11,588 nucleotides of DNA, taken from an uncultured Lysobacteraceae bacterium. Lineage in GTDB: Bacteria; Pseudomonadota; Gammaproteobacteria; Xanthomonadales; Xanthomonadaceae. The position numbers were made by a program, and so were the translations under genes. How positions within the stretch are numbered: the stretch's first letter is position 1; each line of letters begins with the position of its first letter. The notes under the pieces are model-generated. The model worked only from the letters and a program-made list of their open reading frames with translations. It was not told the origin of the DNA and did no database searches. This document shows positions 1 to 6,424 of the stretch, piece after piece. The stretch covers positions 1-11,588 of the forward strand of contig CALCNV010000079.1 of the NCBI GenBank assembly GCA_937897645.1, in the 5' to 3' direction.

Positions 1-516
1 GCAGGCCTGATCTGCATCTACATGGTGCTGCTGTTGCTGTTCAACCATCCGTTGATGCCGCTGACCATCCTGACCGCGGTACCGCTGTGCGCGGGCGGTG
101 CCTTCGGCGCGTTGCTGCTGACCCAGAACCTGTTGTCGCTGCCCGCACTGATCGGCCTGCTGATGCTGATCGGCATCGCCACCAAGAACTCCATCCTGCT
201 GGTGGACTACGCGGTGATGGCCGAACACGAACACGGCATGACCCAGCACGATGCACTGGTAGATGCCTGCCGCAAGCGCGCGCAACCGGTGATCATGACC
301 ACGCTGGCGATGGCGGCCGGCATGATGCCGATCGCGCTTGGGCTGTCCGGTGATTCCAGCTTCCGCGCACCCATGGCCATCGCGGTAATCGGAGGTTTGA
401 TCACCTCGACGCTGCTGAGCCTGATCGTGATCCCCGCGGCATTCACCGTGGTCGAAGACCTGGGCAAGTGGATTGCAAAACGATTCCACAGGAAGCCGCA
501 TGTGGTGGCACCCTAA
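1..516 (+). CDS. RND efflux transporter permease, C-terminal fragment
   Basis: This is the last 171 residues of an inner-membrane RND (AcrB/HAE-1-like) proton-driven efflux permease. The gene is open from base 1, so the 5' end lies outside the window; the family is usually about 1,020-1,050 residues. The fragment holds the end of the final transmembrane bundle. A hydrophobic stretch at the first 14 residues is probably TM8. A TM9-like stretch follows, then the family signature LIGIATKNSILLVDYA (TM10), PVIMTTLAMAAGMMPIALG (TM11), and a last helix around PMAIAVIGGLITSTLLSLIV (TM12). It ends in a short basic cytoplasmic tail. The TKNSILLVDYA form separates it from MdtB/MdtC-type sequences, but the substrate cannot be told from the C-terminus alone. 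The partner membrane-fusion gene is presumably upstream, outside the window. The family is certain; the subtype is inference. Confidence 0.93.
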   Translation, partial: AGLICIYMVLLLLFNHPLMPLTILTAVPLCAGGAFGALLLTQNLLSLPALIGLLMLIGIATKNSILLVDYAVMAEHEHGMTQHDALVDACRKRAQPVIMTTLAMAAGMMPIALGLSGDSSFRAPMAIAVIGGLITSTLLSLIVIPAAFTVVEDLGKWIAKRFHRKPHVVAP

Positions 517-552
517 GCTGCCGCCGACAACGGCAGGATCCGGCACAGGTAT

Positions 553-634
553 GGCTCCATTGTGGGAGGGGCTTCAGCCCCGACGGGCCTTACCGGTAAA
601 GCGTCGGGGCTGAAGCCCCTCCCACAATGGAGCC
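553..634. repeat. Paired REP element (BIME-like), perfect 32-bp inverted repeat
   Basis: Bases 553-584 and 603-634 are exact reverse complements (32 of 32), separated by an 18-base loop that contains the palindrome TTACCGGTAA (590-599). Each arm holds one REP unit reading GTGG-GA-GGGGC-TTCA-GCCCC: plus strand 562-581 and minus strand 606-625. GTGG lies on the outer side of each unit and GAC follows each stem. It lies between two convergent genes, so as RNA it could act as a bidirectional terminator or transcript-end stabiliser. That role is inference; there is no T-run. Confidence 0.85.
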
Positions 635-641
635 GGTATTT

Positions 642-706
642 TCGTAGGAGCGACGTAAGTCGCGACTGAAAATAAAAACCTTTTGCGACTCACGTCGCTC
701 CTACGA
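642..706. repeat. Paired REP element (BIME-like), GTAGGAGCGAC type
   Basis: Arms 642-663 and 685-706 are reverse complements at 21 of 22 positions around a 21-base A-rich loop. Each arm holds one unit: GTAG-GA-GCGAC-GTAA-GTCGC on plus (644-663), and the same with loop GTGA on minus (685-704). The geometry equals that of the preceding pair (GTRG, two bases, 5-bp stem, 4-nt loop), but the stem sequence is different and still fully paired. Confidence 0.82.
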
Positions 707-727
707 CTTGCGCATCGTTTCTGGTGT

Positions 728-747
728 GCAAAGACAGTTGCTCCTAC
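728..747 (-). repeat. Single degenerate REP unit
   Basis: On the minus strand this reads GTAG-GA-GCAAC-TGTC-TTTGC. The head and the 5-4-5 hairpin geometry match the neighbouring REP units. The innermost stem pair is mismatched, four pairs remain, and no inverted partner is seen. It sits 21 bp beyond the stop of panE. It is probably a decayed solitary copy; a chance match is possible because only the head and partial stem support it. Confidence 0.5.
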
Positions 748-768
748 TGTAGAAATACCTGATCGATG

Positions 769-1713
769 TCAGGTACGTTCCAGCAAGCCCGCCTCGTACG
801 CCTGCAGATGACACCACGCCGCACCGAGCAAGGGCGCAGCGATACCAAACCTTTGCGCGCGATGCAGCATGTCGCCGACGATGTGCGCGGCTTCCACGCA
901 CTGTCCCGCTTCCAGGTCGCGCAGCATGGAGGCCTTCACCGGCGACGCCTCTTGCGTAAGCGTGCCCAGCGCGAATTCCTGCTTCTCTCGCGGAATGGGC
1001 TGGCCTGCAGCTTCCGCGACCGCCACACACTCGGCATAGAGCCGGGTCATGAACTCCGTACCGCCTTCGTTGGCGACGATGTCGCCCACGCTCGCGCGCA
1101 TGAGGCAAGTGCCCGCAGCGAGTGCAGTGAGGAAACTGTATTTGATCCACGACTGCTGGTGGATGTCGGAAGAAGCGAGATGCTCGATGCCCGCCCGTTC
1201 GCACAGCGCCGCGAACGCTTGTACGCGCGCACTCTCCGGATTCCCATCGCGCTCGCCAAACGTGATCGAAGCCGGCTTCGCCAGATGCAGTATTTCCCCG
1301 TTCTGACCTTTGGTCGCGCTGATGAAACACAAGCCACCCAGCACGCGCCCACGCCCGAAGCGTGCATCGAGTTGATCGAAGTGCAGCAGGCCGTTGAGGA
1401 TCGGCAGCAGCGTGGTGCTCGCACCCATTGCCGGCGCAATCGCATCCAGCGAGCTGTCCAGGTCATAGGCCTTGCAGCTGAGCAGCACCAGGTCGAACGG
1501 ATTTCCTTTGACCAGGGGTGCAAGGTCTTCGGCAAGAACGTGGGCCACCGCGACGTCCGCATCACCGAGCGGACTGCGGATCCGCAAGCCGTGCGCTGCA
1601 AGCTGCACCGCACGCGCAGGGCGCACAAGAAACGTCACGTCGGCACCCGACTGCGCAAGCCGCCCACCGAAGTAACCGCCCGTACCGCCAGCACCCAGAA
1701 CCAGTATCCGCAT
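769..1713 (-). CDS. panE: 2-dehydropantoate 2-reductase (ketopantoate reductase)
   Basis: The predicted cytoplasmic enzyme (314 residues) reduces 2-dehydropantoate to pantoate with NADPH, a step of pantothenate and coenzyme A synthesis. The N-terminal Rossmann fold has the NADP motif G7-A-G-G-T-G12 directly after strand MRILVL. N107-G108 matches the substrate/cofactor Asn-Gly position, and K191 in the WIKYSFLTAL segment fits the catalytic lysine. The C-terminal helical domain carries MLRDLEAG (263-270), with E274 at the place of the active-site glutamate. Length is typical (about 300). The ATG start is supported by AAAGAGG (1721-1727), 7 bases upstream. The GTAG head of a REP unit begins at 1728, touching that ribosome site. 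The gene follows yadH on the same strand after 119 bp. Many genomes carry several PanE/ApbA paralogues, so the true substrate could be a related 2-oxo acid. Confidence 0.88.
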   Translation of the reverse strand: MRILVLGAGGTGGYFGGRLAQSGADVTFLVRPARAVQLAAHGLRIRSPLGDADVAVAHVLAEDLAPLVKGNPFDLVLLSCKAYDLDSSLDAIAPAMGASTTLLPILNGLLHFDQLDARFGRGRVLGGLCFISATKGQNGEILHLAKPASITFGERDGNPESARVQAFAALCERAGIEHLASSDIHQQSWIKYSFLTALAAGTCLMRASVGDIVANEGGTEFMTRLYAECVAVAEAAGQPIPREKQEFALGTLTQEASPVKASMLRDLEAGQCVEAAHIVGDMLHRAQRFGIAAPLLGAAWCHLQAYEAGLLERT

Positions 1714-1724
1714 ACAACCGCCTC

Positions 1725-1797
1725 TTTGTAGAGCCGAGCGTGCTCGGCTGCCGTTAGCGCAGGATCAAGAGCATCCGAGCAAGCTCGGACCTACAAA
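1725..1797. repeat. Paired REP element (CCGAG stem type) between yadH and panE
   Basis: Arms 1725-1751 and 1771-1797 are reverse complements at 23 of 27 positions. The units are GTAG-AG-CCGAG-CGTG-CTCGG on plus (1728-1747) and GTAG-GT-CCGAG-CTTG-CTCGG on minus (1775-1794). It lies downstream of the yadH stop and reaches the ribosome site of panE. Transcription from yadH into panE would have to pass through it. Confidence 0.8.
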
Positions 1798-1832
1798 AAC
1801 CATGCGTCCGAGCATGCCTGGACTCACATGGC

Positions 1833-2627
1833 TCAGCTGCGCAGGCCCACGCCCCGCTTCAACAACCACAACCCCAGCGCACCCAGCGCGACCACGAAGC
1901 CGATCATCAACGCATACGAGATCCACAACGGCACGTCGCTGGTGCCGAGCAGGCCGAAGCGGAATGCATTGACCATGTAGAAGATCGGGTTGAGGTGGGT
2001 CAGCACCTGCGCCCAGTCCGGCAGCAGCTTGACCGAGTAGAACACGCCGCCCAGGTAGGTCAGTGGGGTCAGGATGAAGGTCGGCACGATGGCGATGTCA
2101 TCGAATTTCTTCGCGTACGCCGCGTTGACGAAGCCGGCCAGCGAAAAGATGGTCGCGCCCAGCAGCACCGTGGTGATGGTGACGAAGGGATGCGGCACGC
2201 GCACCGTGGTGAAGAACATGGCGATCACCAGCACGATGATGCCGACCAGCAGCCCGCGCAGCACCGCGCCAGCCACGTAGCCGAGCAGGATCACCCAGTT
2301 GGGCATGGGACTGACCAGCAGTTCCTCGATGTGGCGACCGAACTTCGCCCCGAAGAAGCTCGAGGAAATATTGCCGTAGCTGTTCTGGATGACACTCATC
2401 ATCACCAGCCCGGGCACGATGAACTCCATGTAGCTGAAGCCGCCCATGTCACCGATGCGTGAACCGATGAGGCCGCCGAAGATCAGGAAGTACAGGGTCA
2501 TGGTGATCGCAGGCGGCACCAGGGTCTGCCCCCAGATGCGCAGGATGCGCATGATTTCCCGGCGCACGATGGTGCCCAGTGCGACGAGGTTTTTCTGGAA
2601 CGGGGTAGAAGCAACAGCCTGGGTCAT
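1833..2627 (-). CDS. yadH: ABC-2 type transporter permease, YadH
   Basis: This is the membrane subunit (264 residues, about six helices) of an ABC-2 family exporter that works with the YadG ATPase. The E. coli YadH pattern is easily recognised: RIWGQTLVPPAITMTLYF (30-47), GSRIGDMGGFSYMEFIVPGL (55-74), SSFFGAKFGRHIEELLVSP (89-107), LTPLTYLGGVFYS (186-198) and the closing RGVGLRS. Hydrophobic segments lie near 36-54, 66-84, 112-140, 145-170, 178-198 and 238-257. The ATG start keeps a length equal to the family (about 256), but the ribosome site in front is weak. It is the second gene of a yadG-yadH pair, though a 207-bp repeat-bearing gap separates them. The substrate is unknown; ABC-2 relatives move lipids, polysaccharides or drugs. 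Confidence 0.93.
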   Translation of the reverse strand: MTQAVASTPFQKNLVALGTIVRREIMRILRIWGQTLVPPAITMTLYFLIFGGLIGSRIGDMGGFSYMEFIVPGLVMMSVIQNSYGNISSSFFGAKFGRHIEELLVSPMPNWVILLGYVAGAVLRGLLVGIIVLVIAMFFTTVRVPHPFVTITTVLLGATIFSLAGFVNAAYAKKFDDIAIVPTFILTPLTYLGGVFYSVKLLPDWAQVLTHLNPIFYMVNAFRFGLLGTSDVPLWISYALMIGFVVALGALGLWLLKRGVGLRS

Positions 2628-2673
2628 CTTGGTGTCTCGATAGTCTCGGGTTGCGTTGCGCTTGCTTTGCCTC

Positions 2674-2823
2674 CTCCCTTGCGAAGCAGGGGAGGATTGA
2701 GGAGGGGTGCTTTTGATCTTGCTTGTTGCTTCTGCTTGGTTCTTTAGAGCAAGAGCAAGGTCAAGACCCCCTCCCCCTCAGCCGCCGGTAGGCGGCATCG
2801 AGCTCCCCTGCTTCGCAAGGGAG
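2674..2823. repeat. 21-bp inverted repeat flanking the yadG-yadH gap
   Basis: Bases 2674-2694 and 2803-2823 are perfect reverse complements. Each arm is itself a hairpin (CTCCC-T-TGC, loop GAA, GCA-G-GGGAG). The left arm continues ATTGAGGAGGGGT (2695-2707); the right side has the related, inverted ACCCCCTCCCCCTC (2767-2779) and a separate hairpin GCCGCC-GGTA-GGCGGC (2781-2796). The middle (2711-2765) has imperfect CTTGCTT/GAGCAAG inverted repeats. It fills nearly the whole non-coding gap, starting 11 bp from the yadG stop in the + direction toward yadH. This is a second repeat family, different from the GTAG REP units. Confidence 0.75.
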
Positions 2824-2834
2824 GGGATGGATCA

Positions 2835-3809
2835 CTATGCCGCCTGCTCGCGCTTCGCGGCTGCCTCATCGCCGGTAAGCCGCACGAACAGTTCTTCCAG
2901 CCGGTTGCTCTTGGTGCGCATGGAGCGCACGCGGATGCCAGCCTCACCAAGCGCGGCGAACACGCGGTTCAAGTCCATCGCCCGTGGCATGTCCAGGTCC
3001 AGGGTGTGGTCGTCGGTGGCGACGAGGGTGGTGCCTTCGATGGTCGGCAGCTGCGCCGGCAGCGTGCCGTCGATGTCGAACACGAAACCTTCCACGTCCA
3101 GCTTCGCCAGCAAGGCGCGCATGGGGCCCTGCTCGACGATGGTGCCGCGGTCGATGATGGCCACGTTGCGGCACAGGCTTTCCGCCTCTTCCAGGTAATG
3201 CGTGGTCAGGATGATGGTGGTGCCGGCGGCGTTGATGTCCTTCAGCGTCTTCCACATGCCGCGGCGGATCTCGATGTCCACGCCGGCGGTGGGTTCGTCA
3301 AGGATCAGCAGGCGCGGCCGGGTCATCATGGCGCGGGCGATCATCAAGCGGCGCTTCATGCCGCCGGACAGGGTGCGCGACATGCTGTTGGCCTTGTCCC
3401 ACAACTGCGCGCGCTTGAGCTCTTCTTCCGCGCGCACCAGGGCCTCTTCGCGCGGGATACCGTAGAAACCTGCGTAGTTCACGCAGATGTCGAGCGGCTT
3501 TTCGAACATGTTGAAGTTGATTTCCTGCGGCACTAGGCCCAGCAGGCGCATGGCCGCAGAGCGGTCCTGCGAGAGGTTGGTACCGAACACTTCCACTTCG
3601 CCCGATGTTTTGTTGACCAGCGAACTGACGATGCCGATCAGGGTCGATTTGCCGGCGCCGTTGGGGCCTAGCAGGGCATAGAAGTCGCCGGGTGCCACCT
3701 GCAGGGACACGCCTTTCAGCGCTTGCACGCCGGTGTCGTAGGTCTTGCGCAGGTCGGTGATGGAAAGCGCGGGCACGACGGTCGTGGGGGCGACGGCTTG
3801 GGGAAGCAT
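2835..3809 (-). CDS. yadG: ABC transporter ATP-binding protein, YadG
   Basis: This cytoplasmic ATPase subunit (324 residues) powers the YadH permease. All nucleotide-binding motifs are intact: Walker A GPNGAGKST (48-56), Q-loop Q95, signature LSGGMKRR (147-154), Walker B LLILDEP (167-173), and switch H204 in LTTHYLEEAE. The order and wording follow E. coli YadG closely, including GVQALKGVSLQV, ALLGPNGAGKST, SSLVNKTSG, PTAGVDIE, and the C-terminal SNRLEELFV. Residues about 220-324 form the YadG-type C-terminal extension. The ATG start gives a 14-residue lead before the ABC core, with AAGG a few bases upstream as a modest ribosome site. A perfect minus-strand TATAAT lies 47 bases upstream of the start. 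The gene is divergent from fpr. Confidence 0.95.
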   Translation of the reverse strand: MLPQAVAPTTVVPALSITDLRKTYDTGVQALKGVSLQVAPGDFYALLGPNGAGKSTLIGIVSSLVNKTSGEVEVFGTNLSQDRSAAMRLLGLVPQEINFNMFEKPLDICVNYAGFYGIPREEALVRAEEELKRAQLWDKANSMSRTLSGGMKRRLMIARAMMTRPRLLILDEPTAGVDIEIRRGMWKTLKDINAAGTTIILTTHYLEEAESLCRNVAIIDRGTIVEQGPMRALLAKLDVEGFVFDIDGTLPAQLPTIEGTTLVATDDHTLDLDMPRAMDLNRVFAALGEAGIRVRSMRTKSNRLEELFVRLTGDEAAAKREQAA

Positions 3810-3855
3810 GGGGAGCCTTGCGACGCGGATCGGCGTCTGTGGGAGGGCAAGCGCT

Positions 3856-3862
3856 TATTATA
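3856..3862. promoter_or_regulatory. Overlapping divergent -10 boxes for yadG and fpr
   Basis: The minus strand reads TATAAT (3862 to 3857), 47 bases before the yadG ATG. The plus strand reads TATTAT (3856-3861), about 50 bases before the fpr start. This is the only A/T-rich patch in the 102-bp divergent gap. No good -35 box was found at 16-18 bp spacing in either direction, so activator dependence or chance remains possible. Confidence 0.4.
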
Positions 3863-3911
3863 GGCGTCCCGTCGGGCCGGCCCCGGCACCAGACCGTTCC
3901 AGTCCCGACCC

Positions 3912-4664
3912 TTGGCCATCGTCCATTTCCCGCTGAAGCTCGTCGAACGCCGCATGCTGGCGCCCTCCGTTGGCCACTACGTGTTCGTGCGTGATGACGG
4001 CCTGCCGCTGGATTTCATCCCCGGCCAGTTCATCCAGGTGCATTTCACCTACGCCGACGGCACCGCGGCCAAGCGCAGCTATTCGCTGGCCACCCTGCAC
4101 GACCATGCGATGGCGCCCGGTGATGCGGTGGAAATCGCGGTGAGCTACGTGGCGGGCGGTTCGGCCACGTCGCTGTTCGAGGGCCTGGAGATCGGCAGCC
4201 ACATCGATGCCAGCGGACCCTACGGCCGTTTCTGCCTGATGCCAGGTGATGCCAACAAACGCTATCTCTTCATCGGCACCGGCACCGGCGTGACCCCGTA
4301 CCGCGCCATGCTGCCGCTGCTGGAGAAACTGATTCCCGAACGCGGCATCGAAATCGTGCTGCTGTTCGGCGCACGCACGCCGGACGAGCTGCTGTACGGC
4401 GACGACTTCCGCGCCTTCGCTGATGCGCACCCGCAATTCCGTTTCGTCCCCTGCTTCTCGCGCGAGCTGCCCGCTGATCCGCACCCCGACGTGCGCCACG
4501 GCTACGTGCAGCAGTTCCTCGGCGAATTCGCGCCCAACCCGGACACCGACATCGCCTACCTGTGCGGCAACCCCAACATGGTGGACGCCTGCTTCGAGGC
4601 CTTGAAGGAAGCGGGGCTGCCGATCCCGCAGATCCGTCGCGAGAAGTACGTCAGCAGCAAATAA
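3912..4664 (+). CDS. fpr: Ferredoxin-NADP(+) reductase
   Basis: This soluble FAD enzyme (250 residues) exchanges electrons between NADPH and ferredoxin or flavodoxin. The FAD domain shows RSYS (55-58) and GGSAT (82-86). GPYGRF (102-107) follows, then the NADP domain with GTGTGVTPYR (122-131) and CGNPNMV (218-224). The protein ends EKYVSSK, as in the short bacterial Fpr subfamily (Azotobacter/Pseudomonas type, about 250-258 residues) rather than plant-type FNR. The start must be TTG: no ATG or GTG occurs between the upstream in-frame stop at 3861-3863 and this codon, and the next ATG (3954) would remove conserved N-terminal residues. No ribosome site is visible before the TTG, so initiation may be weak or the exact start may be off. 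The gene is monocistronic by position and divergent from yadG. Confidence 0.92.
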   Translation: MAIVHFPLKLVERRMLAPSVGHYVFVRDDGLPLDFIPGQFIQVHFTYADGTAAKRSYSLATLHDHAMAPGDAVEIAVSYVAGGSATSLFEGLEIGSHIDASGPYGRFCLMPGDANKRYLFIGTGTGVTPYRAMLPLLEKLIPERGIEIVLLFGARTPDELLYGDDFRAFADAHPQFRFVPCFSRELPADPHPDVRHGYVQQFLGEFAPNPDTDIAYLCGNPNMVDACFEALKEAGLPIPQIRREKYVSSK

Positions 4665-4750
4665 TGCGGCGGCGCTGGATAAGCCCGTGTTCTGTGGTTG
4701 ACCCAACCCAGATCTGTGCATTCGCGATCCCAAGACCCTGGACCCGTGTG

Positions 4751-4788
4751 TAGAATCTTTACTGGGATGCGCTCCGGCGCAACAGGGG
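4751..4788 (+). promoter_or_regulatory. Candidate -10, leader hairpin and ribosome site of the FG-GAP operon
   Basis: TAGAAT (4751-4756) is a plausible -10 box, but no matching -35 was found. A short hairpin TGCGC-TCCG-GCGCA (4768-4781) lies just before the ribosome site AGGGG (4784-4788). That site is 7 bases from ATG 4796 and decides this start over GTG 4790, which would have only one base of spacing. The rest of the gap from 4665 shows no gene, repeat or terminator. Confidence 0.4.
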
Positions 4789-4795
4789 TGTGAAC

Positions 4796-6424
4796 ATGCG
4801 TTTATTGGGTTTTACGGCGGTTCTCTTTTCGGCTCTTATCTGTGCAAAACCTGCGTGGGCTGTCGATTACGACAAGGCGATCGATCTTTTCGTTTTGCCA
4901 TTTTTCGGTTCCGTCACTGTTGGTGACATCAATGGCGATGGCCTGCCGGATATCGTCACCGCACACAACCCGCCGGAGTACCAGGGCTTCGTGGCCATCA
5001 GTCTGCAGCGCCCCAGCGGAAACTTCGACCTGCCGCTGGTGCATTACTGCAAGTGCGCCATCGGCAGCTTGGATATTTTGCATGACCCCCGCGGGCCCGG
5101 TGACGACATCCTGATCAGCAGCTACACCGATGGTTATACCGACCCCAGTCTGCACCGCCCGGGATTCGCGGTGCTCGACCTGCTGCCCGACCACACCATC
5201 ACCTCGGTGAGATACCGGGAGCCTTTCATGTACGGTGAAGTGCTGTCCATCGTCGATGTCAACCAAGACGGCCGGGAGGATCTCTTCTTCGTTTACTACG
5301 ACGACGACGGCACCACTCCGCAGAACGAGTTTTCCTATGCGCTGTGGTACGGGAACGGCGCACGCGGTCCACTGGAGGAGCGGGGGGCGACGCGTGGCGG
5401 ATTCAGCCGCTACCAGGGTCCTCCTTTCTACTATTCCGGCCTCCCCCGACCTGAAGACACGCGAGCGATCCTGTATGGCAACCAGGTGGACATAGACGGC
5501 GATGGTTACCTGGACCTTCTCCACGGCAGGTGTCCCGAGTTGTGCCTGTACCGGCAGCAACCTTCCCGTCGCCTGAAGATGGTCACGACCACTATCGATT
5601 CGAGCGACGGAAGTCCGGATCAGAATACGTTCGGAGACTTGGATGGAGACGGATTGAGCGATCGGGTCATCACCGACTCCAGGTCCTTGTACATCTTCAT
5701 GCAGCAGCCGCAGCTCCACTTTGCATCGTGGGGATCCATGGAAGATTTGCTGTTTCCGGGCAATGCACCGATCGCCGACCTGGACAACAACGGACTGAAC
5801 GACATTGCCCTTGTTTCCGAAGATGGTGCCGCTTCGTACGTGAACTGGCTCGACGTCCTGTTGCAACAACCCGGGGGCTATTTCCAGGTGCAGAGCATGC
5901 ACATCAGCGGGGGTTCGAACAGGCTTCTCGTCCACGACCTCAATCGGGATGGTTGCCGGGACCTCCTCATGTTTCCGGGTAGATTGAAGTACATGCGCGG
6001 CCAGCATTGTGCGCCTGCATCGGACCTGGGCGTGGCCGTGACGGGCTCGGAGAACACGATCTCGGTACGCACCGCGCACGAGCAAGGCGCTGCTTCGAGG
6101 ACGGGACGCATGCTGCGCATGGTCATATCGCCGACCACGCAGGACATGAGCGACAGTGGTCTGATCGTCTCGCCACCCCCGGGCTGCAACGCAGTGGCTG
6201 CGGTAGCGCCGCGACGCATGTTCGATTGCGCCTTGCCCTCGATGGGGCCGGGCAATAGCCAAGTACTGGATTTCTCGTTGGACTTCACGCTTGCCATGCC
6301 TCCCGTGGAGATCGAGGCCGTGGCGTTCCTGCTGGGTGCAGAGGACCAGGCTGCCGAAAACGACCGGGCACGATACACCGCTTCGTTCAATACCGCTGTG
6401 TCCGGTCCCAAGGTGCTGCAGTGA
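4796..6424 (+). CDS. Exported FG-GAP/VCBS repeat beta-propeller protein with C-terminal DUF11-like domain
   Basis: This is a predicted exported protein (542 residues) of unknown function. A signal peptide ends near AKPAWA-V (cleavage after about residue 22). Six calcium-type FG-GAP motifs (DxNxDGxxD) start at D44, D154, D232, D281, D328 and D381. A degenerate seventh segment (HDPRGPGDDILI, near 96-107) fills the only double-length gap, fitting a seven-bladed propeller. Residues about 408-542 form a different domain. Its wording (DLGVAV..., GCNAV..., FDCALPSMGPG..., ENDRARYTASFN) resembles DUF11/CARDB-like Ig folds, which is inference. The mature part has eight cysteines (85, 87, 246, 250, 387, 405, 464, 478), suited to an oxidising location. 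Its stop overlaps the next gene's ATG by one base. Base use is more A/T-rich than neighbours in places, especially the first 130 bases. Adhesion or ligand binding is possible but unproven. Confidence 0.85.
   Translation: MRLLGFTAVLFSALICAKPAWAVDYDKAIDLFVLPFFGSVTVGDINGDGLPDIVTAHNPPEYQGFVAISLQRPSGNFDLPLVHYCKCAIGSLDILHDPRGPGDDILISSYTDGYTDPSLHRPGFAVLDLLPDHTITSVRYREPFMYGEVLSIVDVNQDGREDLFFVYYDDDGTTPQNEFSYALWYGNGARGPLEERGATRGGFSRYQGPPFYYSGLPRPEDTRAILYGNQVDIDGDGYLDLLHGRCPELCLYRQQPSRRLKMVTTTIDSSDGSPDQNTFGDLDGDGLSDRVITDSRSLYIFMQQPQLHFASWGSMEDLLFPGNAPIADLDNNGLNDIALVSEDGAASYVNWLDVLLQQPGGYFQVQSMHISGGSNRLLVHDLNRDGCRDLLMFPGRLKYMRGQHCAPASDLGVAVTGSENTISVRTAHEQGAASRTGRMLRMVISPTTQDMSDSGLIVSPPPGCNAVAAVAPRRMFDCALPSMGPGNSQVLDFSLDFTLAMPPVEIEAVAFLLGAEDQAAENDRARYTASFNTAVSGPKVLQ

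Noticed and set aside
517..768. Possible CRISPR-like array because of several similar short repeats
   Set aside because: The units alternate in orientation, differ in stem sequence and lack regular spacers; they are REP pairs.
766..1731. Long plus-strand open frame (321 codons) opposite panE
   Set aside because: The minus-strand frame is a clear ketopantoate reductase; the plus frame is rich in His, Arg and Gln with no recognisable domain, as expected of a GC-rich shadow.
3858..4733. Minus-strand open frame (291 codons) opposite fpr
   Set aside because: fpr has all FAD and NADP motifs on the plus strand; the opposite frame has no family pattern.
4802..6262. Long minus-strand open frame (486 codons) opposite the first FG-GAP gene
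   Set aside because: It is the mirror of repeated GAC/GGC codons. It has no ribosome site, signal or domain, and the plus strand has six calcium motifs and a signal peptide.
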